A DNA stretch of 64,000 bases, from assembly GCA_021731045.1 (NCBI GenBank), contig JAKFYE010000015.1, positions 62,001 to 126,000 of the forward strand, given 5' to 3'. A program made the position numbers and the translations under genes. Source of the stretch: Bdellovibrionales bacterium (GTDB lineage Bacteria > Bdellovibrionota > Bdellovibrionia > Bdellovibrionales > JAKFYE01). Shown one piece after another: positions 33,587-43,078 of this stretch (position 1 is its first letter; the number at the start of each line of letters is the position of its first letter). The notes under the pieces were generated by a model. It saw only the letters and a list, made by a program, of their open reading frames with translations. It made no database searches and had not been told where the DNA came from.

Positions 33587-36352
33587 ATGAAACGTATCGT
33601 GTTGGCCGTCGTGGGACTCATATTTGCCGGATTTGTTGGTGTCGCCGCTTTTCTTTTTTATCTTTCAGCAAATCTTCCGCAGTTGATGACAATAAAAGAT
33701 TACAAACCGCTCGTGGTATCAGAAGTTTTTGATTCTCATGGAGAAAAAATTGGCGAGTTCTTTCGCGAAAAACGTATTGTTGTTCCAGTCGATAAAATTC
33801 CTGAAAAATTAATCAATGCGTTTGTGGCCGCCGAAGACGACACGTTCTTTCAGCACAGCGGAATTAACTATATTGCCATTGTACGCGCGTTTATTGCCAA
33901 CGTGAGAGCCGGAAAAAAAGTTCAAGGAGGTTCGACGATCACTCAGCAGGTCGCGCGCTCGCTGTTGCTCACTCCCGAAAAAACATATACGCGAAAAATT
34001 AAAGAGGTTTTGCTTTCGTACAAAATGGAAACCAACCTTTCCAAAAAAGATATTATGTACCTCTACTTAAACCAAATTTATCTTGGAGAGGGTGCTTACG
34101 GAGTCACTGCAGCCGCACGCGTGTACTACCGAAAAGATCTTAAAGATTTAAAATTATCCGAAATGGCAATTTTGGCGGGACTACCTCAAGCTCCGAGTCG
34201 TTACTCTCCGCTTGATGCCCCGAGCTCCGCGAAAGCGCGACAAAAATACGTGCTCGGTCGAATGGAAACCGTCGGATTTATCTCGCAAAAAGAACATGAC
34301 GAAGCCGTTAACGAACCGATTACCGTTTATGCCCGCCAAAAATATCGGGAGATCGCGCCTTATTTTGTTGAGACCATTCGTCAACAGCTCGTAAAAACTC
34401 TGGGCGAATCCAAAGTTTTAGATGAAGGCATTCGTATTGAAACCGGTCTTAATAAAAAAATACAACTCGCTGCTCAAGAGCAAGTCGCACAAGGCTTACG
34501 TGAGTTAGACAAGCGTCAGGGTTATCGGGGCGCTCTAAAAAACGTAACGGATGTTAAAGACGTCGCCGACGTGCTTTTAAAAACCCGCAACAAATTAATG
34601 GACGAAGCCTCTCCTGAACTCGTTGTACAAGCCGACGGTACGGTGCCAGCCCGCGGTCCTTTAAATCTTAACCCTCAAGTATCTAAAGATCCGCAAGCTA
34701 AGAAAAAAAATCTTCCAGATTACGTAAAACTTCAGACTCTCACCGAAGGTGTTGTGACACAGATTAACGATAAATGGGGAGTCGTCACGGTACGATTTGC
34801 TGAGAGTCAAGGCGCCATTGACCTCGAGACAATGAAGTGGGCGCGCAAACCAAATCCTGAGGTTCGTTCTGATTTTGACGAACTCACTTTACCCTCTAAG
34901 GCGCTTAAAGTTGGCGACGTCATCATGTTAAAAGTGGTGAGCGATAAATTTCAATCTCCTCGACTCACTGAAAAATTAGCGACGCTTCGTAAGAACTTTG
35001 CACGGGTAAATAAAAAAGGTGTGTTTGAACTTCCAAAAGATTTTCCGCAGCTAGATGACTATGCTGGCATTGAATTGGAGCAAGAGCCGTTGGCAGAGGG
35101 CGCGCTTTTGTCTTTTGATTTAAAGTCGCAAGATATTTTAGCAATGGTGGGTGGTTACGCTTTCGAGCGCAACGAATTCAATCGCGCACTTCAAGCTACG
35201 CGCCAAACAGGTTCTTCGTTTAAGCCGATTGCCTACACGGCCGCGCTTGATAACGGCTTTAGCCCAAATCGCGTTATTATTGATGCCCCGATTGTCTATG
35301 AGTTTGAAGCTCCCCCAGAAGAAGGCGGAACGGTCAGCGCAGATGGCGAAACAAAAAAGTGGAAACCCGGAAACTACGGAAAAACTTTTGGCGGCGATGT
35401 TCTTTTTAGAAATGCCCTGATTAGCTCGTTGAATATTCCGACCGTCAAGATTATGGAAGAGACATCTGTTCCCGTTGTTGCAGACTACGCAAAACGTCTC
35501 GGGATTTTTTCTCCTCTTAATATGGATTTAGGAATGGGCTTGGGATCCAGTTCGGTCACGTTGTATGAGATGACCAAAGTCTTCGCGCATTTTGGTCGCT
35601 TAGGAAAGCGTATCTATCCTGTTCTCATTCGAAAAGTGAAAGATCAAGCAGGGGCCGTTTTACTTGAAAATATGAGCTTAGACTCAAGATTTGAAAACGA
35701 AACATCCGAGATGGACGCAGATATTGAAGAACGTCGTTTAAAATATCTTGAAGCCTTAGCACAACAAGCGACAGATCCAAATGCGCCCGCACCCAATCCC
35801 GAAGCTCCCGTGCCGACACCATCAAAAAAGAAAACAGCAAAAATATTTTTTGATGATAAAGATCTTCTCATCAGTCCACAAACGGCGTATCTCATGACAA
35901 GTTTATTACGCGGAGTTATTTTTGATCCCGGCGGAACTGGCGGAGCAGCTAAAGAGATTGGCCGACCTGCCGCTGGCAAAACAGGAACCACAAGCAGTTA
36001 TTATGACACTTGGTTTTTGGGCTACACCCCGCAAATCGTAACTGGGGTTTGGGCGGGATATGACAGCGAAAAGTCGCTTGGCGTTGGCGAGACCGGTGGA
36101 AAGACGGCGCTTCCTATTTGGCTACGCTACATGATGAAGGCTCATGAAGATTTGCCGCGACAAGAGTTTCCAACTCCCGATAAAATAGTGTTTGCAAATA
36201 TTGACAATGTGACCGGCAAGCTTGCCTCCGCTTCTTCTAAAGTGGTAGTACGTCAAGCCTTCCTTGAAGGAACAGAGCCTACGACGACATCTTCAGAGTC
36301 GTCGTCCACGGGCGAAGACAAAGATTTTTTAAAAGACGATTTATCGCAGTAG
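33587..36352 (+). CDS. mrcA: Class A penicillin-binding protein (PBP1A-type)
   Basis: The protein has 921 residues. An N-terminal TM (IVLAVVGLIFAGFVGVAAFL) leads into the GT51 glycosyltransferase with catalytic Glu83 in AAEDDTFFQHSGIN and GGSTITQQVARS. An OB-like insert lies between about 300 and 470. The transpeptidase has SSFK (Ser543-Lys546), SSLN and KTGTT (Lys798). A linker rich in Pro and Lys interrupts the domain at about 720-745. The tail is Ser/Thr-rich and acidic. It polymerises and crosslinks murein in the periplasm. uvrA begins five bases after its stop, an unusual operon partner. Confidence 0.95.
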   Translation: MKRIVLAVVGLIFAGFVGVAAFLFYLSANLPQLMTIKDYKPLVVSEVFDSHGEKIGEFFREKRIVVPVDKIPEKLINAFVAAEDDTFFQHSGINYIAIVRAFIANVRAGKKVQGGSTITQQVARSLLLTPEKTYTRKIKEVLLSYKMETNLSKKDIMYLYLNQIYLGEGAYGVTAAARVYYRKDLKDLKLSEMAILAGLPQAPSRYSPLDAPSSAKARQKYVLGRMETVGFISQKEHDEAVNEPITVYARQKYREIAPYFVETIRQQLVKTLGESKVLDEGIRIETGLNKKIQLAAQEQVAQGLRELDKRQGYRGALKNVTDVKDVADVLLKTRNKLMDEASPELVVQADGTVPARGPLNLNPQVSKDPQAKKKNLPDYVKLQTLTEGVVTQINDKWGVVTVRFAESQGAIDLETMKWARKPNPEVRSDFDELTLPSKALKVGDVIMLKVVSDKFQSPRLTEKLATLRKNFARVNKKGVFELPKDFPQLDDYAGIELEQEPLAEGALLSFDLKSQDILAMVGGYAFERNEFNRALQATRQTGSSFKPIAYTAALDNGFSPNRVIIDAPIVYEFEAPPEEGGTVSADGETKKWKPGNYGKTFGGDVLFRNALISSLNIPTVKIMEETSVPVVADYAKRLGIFSPLNMDLGMGLGSSSVTLYEMTKVFAHFGRLGKRIYPVLIRKVKDQAGAVLLENMSLDSRFENETSEMDADIEERRLKYLEALAQQATDPNAPAPNPEAPVPTPSKKKTAKIFFDDKDLLISPQTAYLMTSLLRGVIFDPGGTGGAAKEIGRPAAGKTGTTSSYYDTWFLGYTPQIVTGVWAGYDSEKSLGVGETGGKTALPIWLRYMMKAHEDLPRQEFPTPDKIVFANIDNVTGKLASASSKVVVRQAFLEGTEPTTTSSESSSTGEDKDFLKDDLSQ

Positions 36353-36357
36353 GAACA

Positions 36358-39150
36358 ATGGAAGAAAAATTAGATCTGTCGCATATCAAATTATTAGGTG
36401 TGCGACAGAACAATTTAAAAAACATCAATGTGAATATTCCTTTGGGCGCCCTCACCGTCGTATGTGGTCCAAGTGGTTCCGGTAAATCTTCGCTTGCGTT
36501 TGAAACTTTATTTGCCGAAGGACAACGCCGCTTTATCGAAAGCATGTCTAATTACGCACGCCAATTTTTAAATAAAGCTCCACAGCCCGATCTTGATTCT
36601 ATTGAAAACATTCCGCCCGCCATCGCGGTCGAACAGAAAAACCACGTCAAAACAAGCCGCTCAACAGTGGGAACAACAACCGAAGTTGTCGATTACCTGC
36701 GGCTTCTTTACGAAAAAGTGGGCGTGCCCTATTGCCCGAACCATAAAACAAAGATTGAAAGCGAAAGCGTGACCCAAGCTACGCAAAAAGTTCTCGATAA
36801 ATTTACCGGCAAGCGCGGCTACATTTTAACTCCTGTTCTGCACGAAGGACGAATCGCCAAAGGTAAAAAACTTTTGCCCTTACTTCTTAAAGAAGGATTC
36901 GTACGTGTACTTATTAACGGCGAATCGATCGATTTAACTCCAAAAACGGTTTTGCCAGCTGAAGATTTTTTTATCGTAATTGATCGCGTGGCATTTCGTG
37001 AAGACGACCGCGGCCGCTTGACTGATTCTTTGGCGCAAGCGTATGCCGCTAGTCAAAAACTCAATGCAAATCTCAATGGAGGGCGCGCCCGAATTTTAAC
37101 GACTGAAAACGAAGATCTTTTGGTCAGTGAAGAAAACGCCTGCTCACTTTGCGGCTTTACCTTTCCCGAAATTTCTTCGCGCTTATTTAGTTTTTCAAGC
37201 CCTGTTGGCGCATGTCCTACGTGCAATGGATTTGGCAATACCCTTAGTCTTGATGAAAAAAAAGTGATTCCGAATCCTTCGCTTTCTATTGCGCAAGGAG
37301 CGATTCATCCCTTTACCATGCCAAGTGCTTCGACCGATCGTAAAGATCTGCTCGCGTATTGTAAAAAAGCGAAAATAGATATTCACACTCCCTGGAAGGA
37401 TCTTCCTAAAAAACAAACGCAGACGCTATGGAACGGAAATGATGGTTTTTACGGCGTCAAAGGGCTCTTTGATTATCTCGAGACAAAAAAATACAAAATG
37501 CACGTGCGAGTCTTTTTGTCTCGATATAAGTCAGGCGTAGAATGTCCTGAGTGTAGTGGCACACGTCTTCGCAAAGAGGTTCAGAATATTTTAATTCAAA
37601 ATAAATCTATCATTGAGCTATCAAATTTACCGCTAAGTGATTTTTTAGACAGCTTAAACAAACTGAAGCTCTCAAAAAAAGAAAAAGAAACTTCAGAGGA
37701 AATTTTAAAACAGCTGATCGCACGCGCGCAGTTTTTAGTTGATGTCGGCGTAGGGTACTTAACACTTGATCGACAAACACGAACGCTCTCGGGCGGAGAG
37801 TACCAAAGATTAAATCTTGCGAACCAATTAGGAATGGGGCTTTCGCAAACACTCTATGTATTAGATGAGCCAACGGTTGGATTGCATCCCAAAGACAATC
37901 ATCGTTTAATCCAAATTTTAAAACGACTTAAAGATCTTGGAAACACCCTTGTCGTCGTCGAGCACGACAAAGATGTGATTCGCAGTGCCGAGCACGTTAT
38001 AGAGCTAGGCCCAGGCTCGGGACATCTGGGTGGCGAAATTATTTTTGATGGCTCCGCAAAAGAATTTTTTAACTCTAAAGAGTCCCGGACCGCTCATCAT
38101 CTTCGACTGGATAACCAATGGAAGCCTGCGCATGCCTCACGGCTTGTGAATATTGAATCGTACAAATATTTAATGACGATTAAAGGTTGTAAGGGTCACA
38201 ACTTAAAAAACATCGATGTCTCAATACCTTTAAATCGTCTTGTGGTGGTAACAGGTATGAGTGGATCTGGAAAGTCCTCGCTCGTGAGTCACACACTGTA
38301 CCCAGCTATTATGCAAAATCTCACCGGCGAAAATCAGCCGACTTTACCCTTTAGTAGTTTAAGCGGACTCGAACATATCAAGGATGTTATTTTTATCGAC
38401 CAAAAACCAATTGGCAAAAGTGCCCGTAGCAATCCGGTTACGTACATGAAGGTGTATGATGAAATTCGCGAAATTTTAGCTTCGACCGAGGATGCCAAAA
38501 CTCGCGGTTATACCTCGCGGTTTTTCTCTTTAAATGTCGACGCCGGTCGATGCCCTCGCTGTCAGGGCAATGGTCACGAAACCATTGACATGATGTTTAT
38601 GGATGACATTACCTTGGTGTGTGAAGAGTGTAACGGAAAGCGATTTAAAAAAGAAATTTTGGATGTGCGTTTTCGCGGTAAAAATGCCGATGATATTTTA
38701 AATTTAACCGTAACGCAGGCGATGGATTTTTTTATTTCTCATCCTAAAATTCGACGTCCCCTTTCGGTTTTAAAAGAAGTCGGACTTGATTATTTACGTC
38801 TTGGGCAAAGTTCACGCAGTTTGAGTGGTGGAGAATCCCAAAGATTAAAAATTGCGAAAGAGTTCGATTCGATTAATCAAAAAGCGACGCTTTATATTTT
38901 AGATGAGCCCACGACAGGCCTTCATCCGCATGAAGTTCAACTCTTGCTCGCGGTTTTAAATAAACTCATAGATGCGGGCGGCAGCGTTTTACTTATTGAA
39001 CACAATATGGATATCATTCGCTCTGCTGATTATCTCATTGAGTTGGGCCCTGAGGGCGGCGCTAAGGGTGGGCACTTATTATTTGTTGGAACCCCAGAAG
39101 AAATGGCGCGTGCAGGCAATTGTCCTACGGCCGAATTTTTAAAAATGTAA
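36358..39150 (+). CDS. uvrA: Excinuclease ABC subunit A (UvrA family, divergent)
   Basis: The protein has 930 residues. It has two ABC ATPase units: Walker A GPSGSGKSS and GMSGSGKSS, signatures LSGGEYQR and LSGGESQR, and Walker B YVLDEPTVGLH and YILDEPTTGLH. Zinc-binding pairs are CSLCG with CPTCNGFG, CPECSG, and CPRCQGNG with CEECNG. Several usually invariant UvrA stretches are altered (IDQKPIGKSARSNPVTYMKV for the common IGRTPRSNPATYTG; MMFMDDITLVCEEC for MHFLPDVYVPCE). It could therefore be a second, UvrA2-like paralogue rather than the main repair protein. Confidence 0.85.
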   Translation: MEEKLDLSHIKLLGVRQNNLKNINVNIPLGALTVVCGPSGSGKSSLAFETLFAEGQRRFIESMSNYARQFLNKAPQPDLDSIENIPPAIAVEQKNHVKTSRSTVGTTTEVVDYLRLLYEKVGVPYCPNHKTKIESESVTQATQKVLDKFTGKRGYILTPVLHEGRIAKGKKLLPLLLKEGFVRVLINGESIDLTPKTVLPAEDFFIVIDRVAFREDDRGRLTDSLAQAYAASQKLNANLNGGRARILTTENEDLLVSEENACSLCGFTFPEISSRLFSFSSPVGACPTCNGFGNTLSLDEKKVIPNPSLSIAQGAIHPFTMPSASTDRKDLLAYCKKAKIDIHTPWKDLPKKQTQTLWNGNDGFYGVKGLFDYLETKKYKMHVRVFLSRYKSGVECPECSGTRLRKEVQNILIQNKSIIELSNLPLSDFLDSLNKLKLSKKEKETSEEILKQLIARAQFLVDVGVGYLTLDRQTRTLSGGEYQRLNLANQLGMGLSQTLYVLDEPTVGLHPKDNHRLIQILKRLKDLGNTLVVVEHDKDVIRSAEHVIELGPGSGHLGGEIIFDGSAKEFFNSKESRTAHHLRLDNQWKPAHASRLVNIESYKYLMTIKGCKGHNLKNIDVSIPLNRLVVVTGMSGSGKSSLVSHTLYPAIMQNLTGENQPTLPFSSLSGLEHIKDVIFIDQKPIGKSARSNPVTYMKVYDEIREILASTEDAKTRGYTSRFFSLNVDAGRCPRCQGNGHETIDMMFMDDITLVCEECNGKRFKKEILDVRFRGKNADDILNLTVTQAMDFFISHPKIRRPLSVLKEVGLDYLRLGQSSRSLSGGESQRLKIAKEFDSINQKATLYILDEPTTGLHPHEVQLLLAVLNKLIDAGGSVLLIEHNMDIIRSADYLIELGPEGGAKGGHLLFVGTPEEMARAGNCPTAEFLKM

Positions 39151-39217
39151 ACCTGAGCCCAATTCACCATGAATAAATAGTGCCAATTTAGATTTGCCCA
39201 GAGTATATTTCAGCCAT

Positions 39218-40927
39218 ATGCCGACCTATAAAAAATTGTTGCCCTATTTGCTTTTAAACAAGCGCTACTTCGCGGGCATGATTGTTTTTGGCATTATCAT
39301 GAGCGTGGCCCAAGCCTATGTGGCTCGCATTACAGGGCAGCTTTTTGATGGGCTCAATAACAAAGATATTCAAGCGGCGATCGTCGCGTCGCTTTATATC
39401 CCGGCGCTCTACTTTGTTCACGGTATCGCTCGATATTTACATTGGTTTTATTTGAAAATGACGGCCGAGCTGCTATCGACCAAACTCCAGCGCGAGCTTC
39501 AAGAAAAATACATGCAGATGAATTTGGGTTACTACAGCTCTTCCGATACCGGCGGCATGATCAGTAAAACCATCAACGATGTTAGCGCCATTCAGTTTGG
39601 CGTTACTATTTTTGCAGACCTCGCTCGCGAACCTATTACCGCTCTACTTTTGATGGGCTACATTTTATATTTAGATTGGAAGCTCACCGTTATTTTACTT
39701 TTGGTTTGTCCGCCCGTTATTTTTATTATCAGCTCTCTATCTCGCGGCGTTCGCAAGTACAGTCACCAGCAACAAGAGTCCATGGAAGACTTTACTTCCA
39801 CTCTCAAAGAAACTGTAGACGGAGTACGTATTATTCAATCGTTTAATTTAATGAATGAAATGAGACGACGTCTTTCGTTAGTGATTGATCATTACATCGC
39901 CGTTAGAAAAAAAATTATTATTCGTCAAGAATCGGCAGGCCCTTTGACGGAGTTTTTGGTTTCGACCGTCGTGGCATTACTTTTTTATTATAAAGGCCAT
40001 GATATTATTAATGGCACGTCGACGCTTGGTGAATTTATGGCGTACTTTACGGCGCTTGCGATTATGACTCCGTCGATTAAAAAAATTCAGGACGGAATTA
40101 TTCGTATTCAACCAACGTTAGCTTCTACCGAACGGATCTTTACCGTCCTAGCAGCAAAAACAATTGTTCCAGAGACAGTGAATCCAGTTACGTTTCCGTT
40201 AGATTGGAAAGAAATTGAATTTAAAAACGTGTCATTTTCTTATGGTAACTCCGCCGTTTTAAAAAGTATTAGTTTAAAAATTAAACGTGGTGAGCGTCTG
40301 GCTCTTGTCGGCGAAAGCGGCAGCGGAAAATCCACTTTTGTAAATTTACTTGAGAGATTTTATGACCCTCTAGAGGGAGAAATTTTAATCGGCGGCGTCT
40401 CAACTCGAAATATTAGTTTACATGAGCTACGCGAACACATCGCCTTAGTTACCCAAGACGTATTTTTATTTAATGACTCTATCGAACGAAATATTCAATC
40501 GGGCAACTTTGGCAAACAACACTACACCGTTCAAGAGTCTGCACAAATGGCCAACGCGCACGATTTTATCGCCCGCATGCAGAATGGTTACGAAACTCGC
40601 GCCGGCGATCGAGGCGGGCGTCTTTCTGGTGGAGAGAAACAGCGTATTTCAATTGCGCGCGCTATTTACAAAAACGCGCCAATTCTTATTTTAGACGAGG
40701 CCACGAGCGCACTCGATTCTGCCAGCGAAGTCGAAGTACAAAAAGGCCTCGATAAACTTATGGAAGGGCGAACGGCCTTTGTGATTGCCCATCGCTTTTC
40801 TACTATCGTCAATGCCGACCGAATTCTTGTTTTCAAACACGGCGAAATCATCGAACAAGGCACTCATCAACAACTCATGGAACACAAAGGAACTTACTAC
40901 GAGTTCCAACAACTTCAGAAAATTTGA
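39218..40927 (+). CDS. ABC exporter, MsbA-like (TMD-NBD half transporter)
   Basis: From ATG (MPTYKKLLPYLLLNKRYFAG) the protein has 569 residues. Six TM helices occupy about 20-310. The ATPase follows with Walker A GESGSGKSTF, a Q-loop in VTQDVFLFND, signature LSGGEKQR, Walker B ILILDEATSALD and the H-loop His in IAHRFST. It works as a dimer in the inner membrane. MsbA/BmrA-type lipid or drug export is the closest guess; no lipid A gene is adjacent. An in-frame start eight codons upstream is less likely. Confidence 0.9.
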   Translation: MPTYKKLLPYLLLNKRYFAGMIVFGIIMSVAQAYVARITGQLFDGLNNKDIQAAIVASLYIPALYFVHGIARYLHWFYLKMTAELLSTKLQRELQEKYMQMNLGYYSSSDTGGMISKTINDVSAIQFGVTIFADLAREPITALLLMGYILYLDWKLTVILLLVCPPVIFIISSLSRGVRKYSHQQQESMEDFTSTLKETVDGVRIIQSFNLMNEMRRRLSLVIDHYIAVRKKIIIRQESAGPLTEFLVSTVVALLFYYKGHDIINGTSTLGEFMAYFTALAIMTPSIKKIQDGIIRIQPTLASTERIFTVLAAKTIVPETVNPVTFPLDWKEIEFKNVSFSYGNSAVLKSISLKIKRGERLALVGESGSGKSTFVNLLERFYDPLEGEILIGGVSTRNISLHELREHIALVTQDVFLFNDSIERNIQSGNFGKQHYTVQESAQMANAHDFIARMQNGYETRAGDRGGRLSGGEKQRISIARAIYKNAPILILDEATSALDSASEVEVQKGLDKLMEGRTAFVIAHRFSTIVNADRILVFKHGEIIEQGTHQQLMEHKGTYYEFQQLQKI

Positions 40928-40942
40928 GCTTTTCGTCTACAT

Positions 40943-40957
40943 GTCTCACATTGAGAC
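40943..40957. promoter_or_regulatory. GTCTCA-N3-TGAGAC palindrome upstream of the sigma-54 activator gene
   Basis: GTCTCACATTGAGAC is a perfect 6-bp inverted repeat. It lies 16 bases after the exporter stop and about 40 bases before the likely -35 of the activator gene. No sigma-54 promoter was found between it and that gene, so it could serve autoregulation. Confidence 0.55.
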
Positions 40958-40996
40958 TCCAAAAATGAAATGAAAATTCAAAGGCTTAGGCCAGTT

Positions 40997-41026
40997 TTGA
41001 CAAACAAATAAGCACTCGCCTTAAGT
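40997..41026 (+). promoter_or_regulatory. Possible sigma-70 promoter of the sigma-54 activator gene
   Basis: A perfect TTGACA (40997-41002) is followed after 18 bases by TTAAGT (41021-41026). The leader to the ATG would be about 105 bases. Confidence 0.4.
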
Positions 41027-41136
41027 TGTCCAAAGTTTTGACGATAAGTCTGCAAGAGGTTTTGCCTCAACGAGTGCACAGGACGTCGCGCTTTTTTAAA
41101 TGTCAGGACGACTCATTTACAGAAGGAGCCGCCCAC

Positions 41137-42693
41137 ATGATTAATTGGGACGAGTTTGAGCACATACACGTAATTAAAAAATTGAAAGAAATTTTAAGCT
41201 CATGGTGGAACATCGATACTCTTTTTACAGATGATCGTGGTCATCTTAAAGGATTCGATAAAGACAAAAAATTACTTGTGAATCCCGCCGTCAAATTTTT
41301 GATGGACAAACCTACAACGCACGAATCACTTGCCGAGCTCGTACAAAAAGCGACCGAAGACCTAAAAGGCTCAGGCCTAGGTTACTCGATTCGTCGATGG
41401 GACGCTGGCGGATTTGATGCTGCGATTTTTCCGATTGTAATCGAAAATGATTTTGTCGGTACCGTGGTGGCACTCGGATTTTTTAAAGACAATGCAAATC
41501 CGTCTCGTCTTAATGAAGTGCGCGACCGCCTCGCGGCTTTTGGCGCTTCGAGCGACTTAATTCAAGGCTGCTTAAATAAAATTCCGTTTATGAAAGATGA
41601 AGATCGTCAGCATTTTACTGAACTTTGTGAGCTTGTGGCTCAGGAAGTTGTAACGCTTCACCTTGAAATTACTAGCCGTGAAGACCGTATCAGCGAGTTA
41701 AATAAAGAATTGGGCACACGTTACAAATACGACAACATGATTGGTAAATCAAAACCAATGCAAGATATGTATTCGCTCTTAGATAAAATTAAATCTGCCG
41801 AGAGCACCGTTTTGATTCAAGGTGAAAACGGAACAGGTAAGGAGTTGATCGCTAAAGCGATTCACTACAATTCTCCTCGTAAAGACAAAGCTTTTATTAT
41901 TCAAAACTGTTCAGCCTTTAATGACAATCTTTTAGAGTCAGAACTTTTTGGTCACGTAAAAGGATCGTTCACCGGCGCGATTAAAGATAAAAAAGGTCTT
42001 TTTGAAATGGCCGACAAAGGAACTTTCTTTTTGGATGAGATTGGAGATACCTCTCCGACAATGCAGGTAAAACTTCTTCGCGTCATTCAAGAGGGCACTT
42101 TCTTGCCTGTGGGCGGAACAGAATCTAAACGCGTCGATGTAAGAATCATCGCAGCAACGAACCGTGATCTTAAAGAGATGGTTGAAAAAGGAACATTCCG
42201 AGAAGATTTGTATTATCGCTTGAATGTGATCAATCTTCGCGTGCCGCCACTTCGCGAGCGCAAAGAAGATATTCCACTATTGATCGAGTTCTTTTTAGAC
42301 CGTGCAGCTCAAGGCGCCGTACATCCTAAAAAAATCATGACGAAGAGAGCTTTAGAAAAACTTTTTGATTACGCCTTTCCGGGTAATATTCGTGAACTTC
42401 AAAACGAAATTGAGCGCGTGGTCGTATTGGCCGGCGCCGAACAAAAAATTGCGGCCGATATGCTTTCGGCACGAATTTTAGAAACGGGCGACAAAACGAA
42501 AGTTCAAGGCGCTCGTGTTCACGGAAAACTTAAAGATGCCTTGGAAGAACTCGAACGCGAGATGATCAAAGATGGTCTTCGTCGCACGGGTTGGAACAAA
42601 TCCAAACTAGCAAAAGAACTCGGCATTTCCCGCGCCGGCCTTATCATGAAGGTCGAAAAGTACGGCCTCGATAAACGAAAACTTCTTCGCTAA
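41137..42693 (+). CDS. Sigma-54-dependent transcriptional activator
   Basis: The protein has 518 residues from ATG after AAGGAG; longer in-frame readings lack a ribosome site. The N-terminal sensor (about 1-175, WWNIDTLFTDDRGHLKGF) resembles PocR/GAF-type ligand domains. The AAA+ core has Walker A GENGTGKE (229-236), GSFTGA (276-281; Ser replaces Ala of GAFTGA) and Walker B TFFLDE. The Fis-type helix-turn-helix (about 475-510) ends KLAKELGISRAGLIMKVEKY. No receiver domain is present, so it senses a ligand or protein rather than phosphorylation. It is the best candidate to bind the GTCTCA-N3-TGAGAC palindromes. Confidence 0.92.
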   Translation: MINWDEFEHIHVIKKLKEILSSWWNIDTLFTDDRGHLKGFDKDKKLLVNPAVKFLMDKPTTHESLAELVQKATEDLKGSGLGYSIRRWDAGGFDAAIFPIVIENDFVGTVVALGFFKDNANPSRLNEVRDRLAAFGASSDLIQGCLNKIPFMKDEDRQHFTELCELVAQEVVTLHLEITSREDRISELNKELGTRYKYDNMIGKSKPMQDMYSLLDKIKSAESTVLIQGENGTGKELIAKAIHYNSPRKDKAFIIQNCSAFNDNLLESELFGHVKGSFTGAIKDKKGLFEMADKGTFFLDEIGDTSPTMQVKLLRVIQEGTFLPVGGTESKRVDVRIIAATNRDLKEMVEKGTFREDLYYRLNVINLRVPPLRERKEDIPLLIEFFLDRAAQGAVHPKKIMTKRALEKLFDYAFPGNIRELQNEIERVVVLAGAEQKIAADMLSARILETGDKTKVQGARVHGKLKDALEELEREMIKDGLRRTGWNKSKLAKELGISRAGLIMKVEKYGLDKRKLLR

Positions 42694-42722
42694 TCCTAAA
42701 AAACTCAAAACTCAGCACACCC

Positions 42723-42751
42723 AAAAGGACCGCAAGGTCCTTTTACTATTT
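42723..42751 (+). terminator. Rho-independent terminator after the sigma-54 activator gene
   Basis: A perfect 9-bp stem (AAAAGGACC and GGTCCTTTT) with a GCAA tetraloop is followed by ACTATTTT. It lies 30 bases after the stop. Confidence 0.85.
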
Positions 42752-42776
42752 TCTGATCCCCTCAAACCCTCAATTT

Positions 42777-42890
42777 GGGGACGGAGCTCTTCTAAGCTAC
42801 TATAATTCTTAGGGTTTTTTGTCTGTTTGAAGCCTGCTTTTTTTCGGACACGTCGATTGGCGCACCACTTTATTTGTGAGCTCCGTCCCC
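42777..42890. repeat. Inverted pair of the GGGGACGGAGCTC word
   Basis: GGGGACGGAGCTC (42777-42789) faces GAGCTCCGTCCCC (42878-42890), with arms extended outward by CCCTCAATT / AATTGGAGGG. The 88-bp interior is T-rich. A T-run (42909-42915) follows the right arm, so the unit may also stop transcription. A similarly spaced pair lies at 50147-50268. Confidence 0.8.
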
Positions 42891-43078
42891 GAATTGGAGG
42901 GAGGGCTTTTTTTGGCGGGTGTGTGGTAATTTTTTTAGTCTTAGTCTTCTACTAGACACTCTGCCCCTAATGAAAGGCTTGTGTTTTCAATAGCTTAAGT
43001 TCGTTTTTTTTGGGCACATCCCTTGCGATAGGCATCCAACATACTGAGAGAGAGTTCCCTATTATCTGGAGAGAAGTG

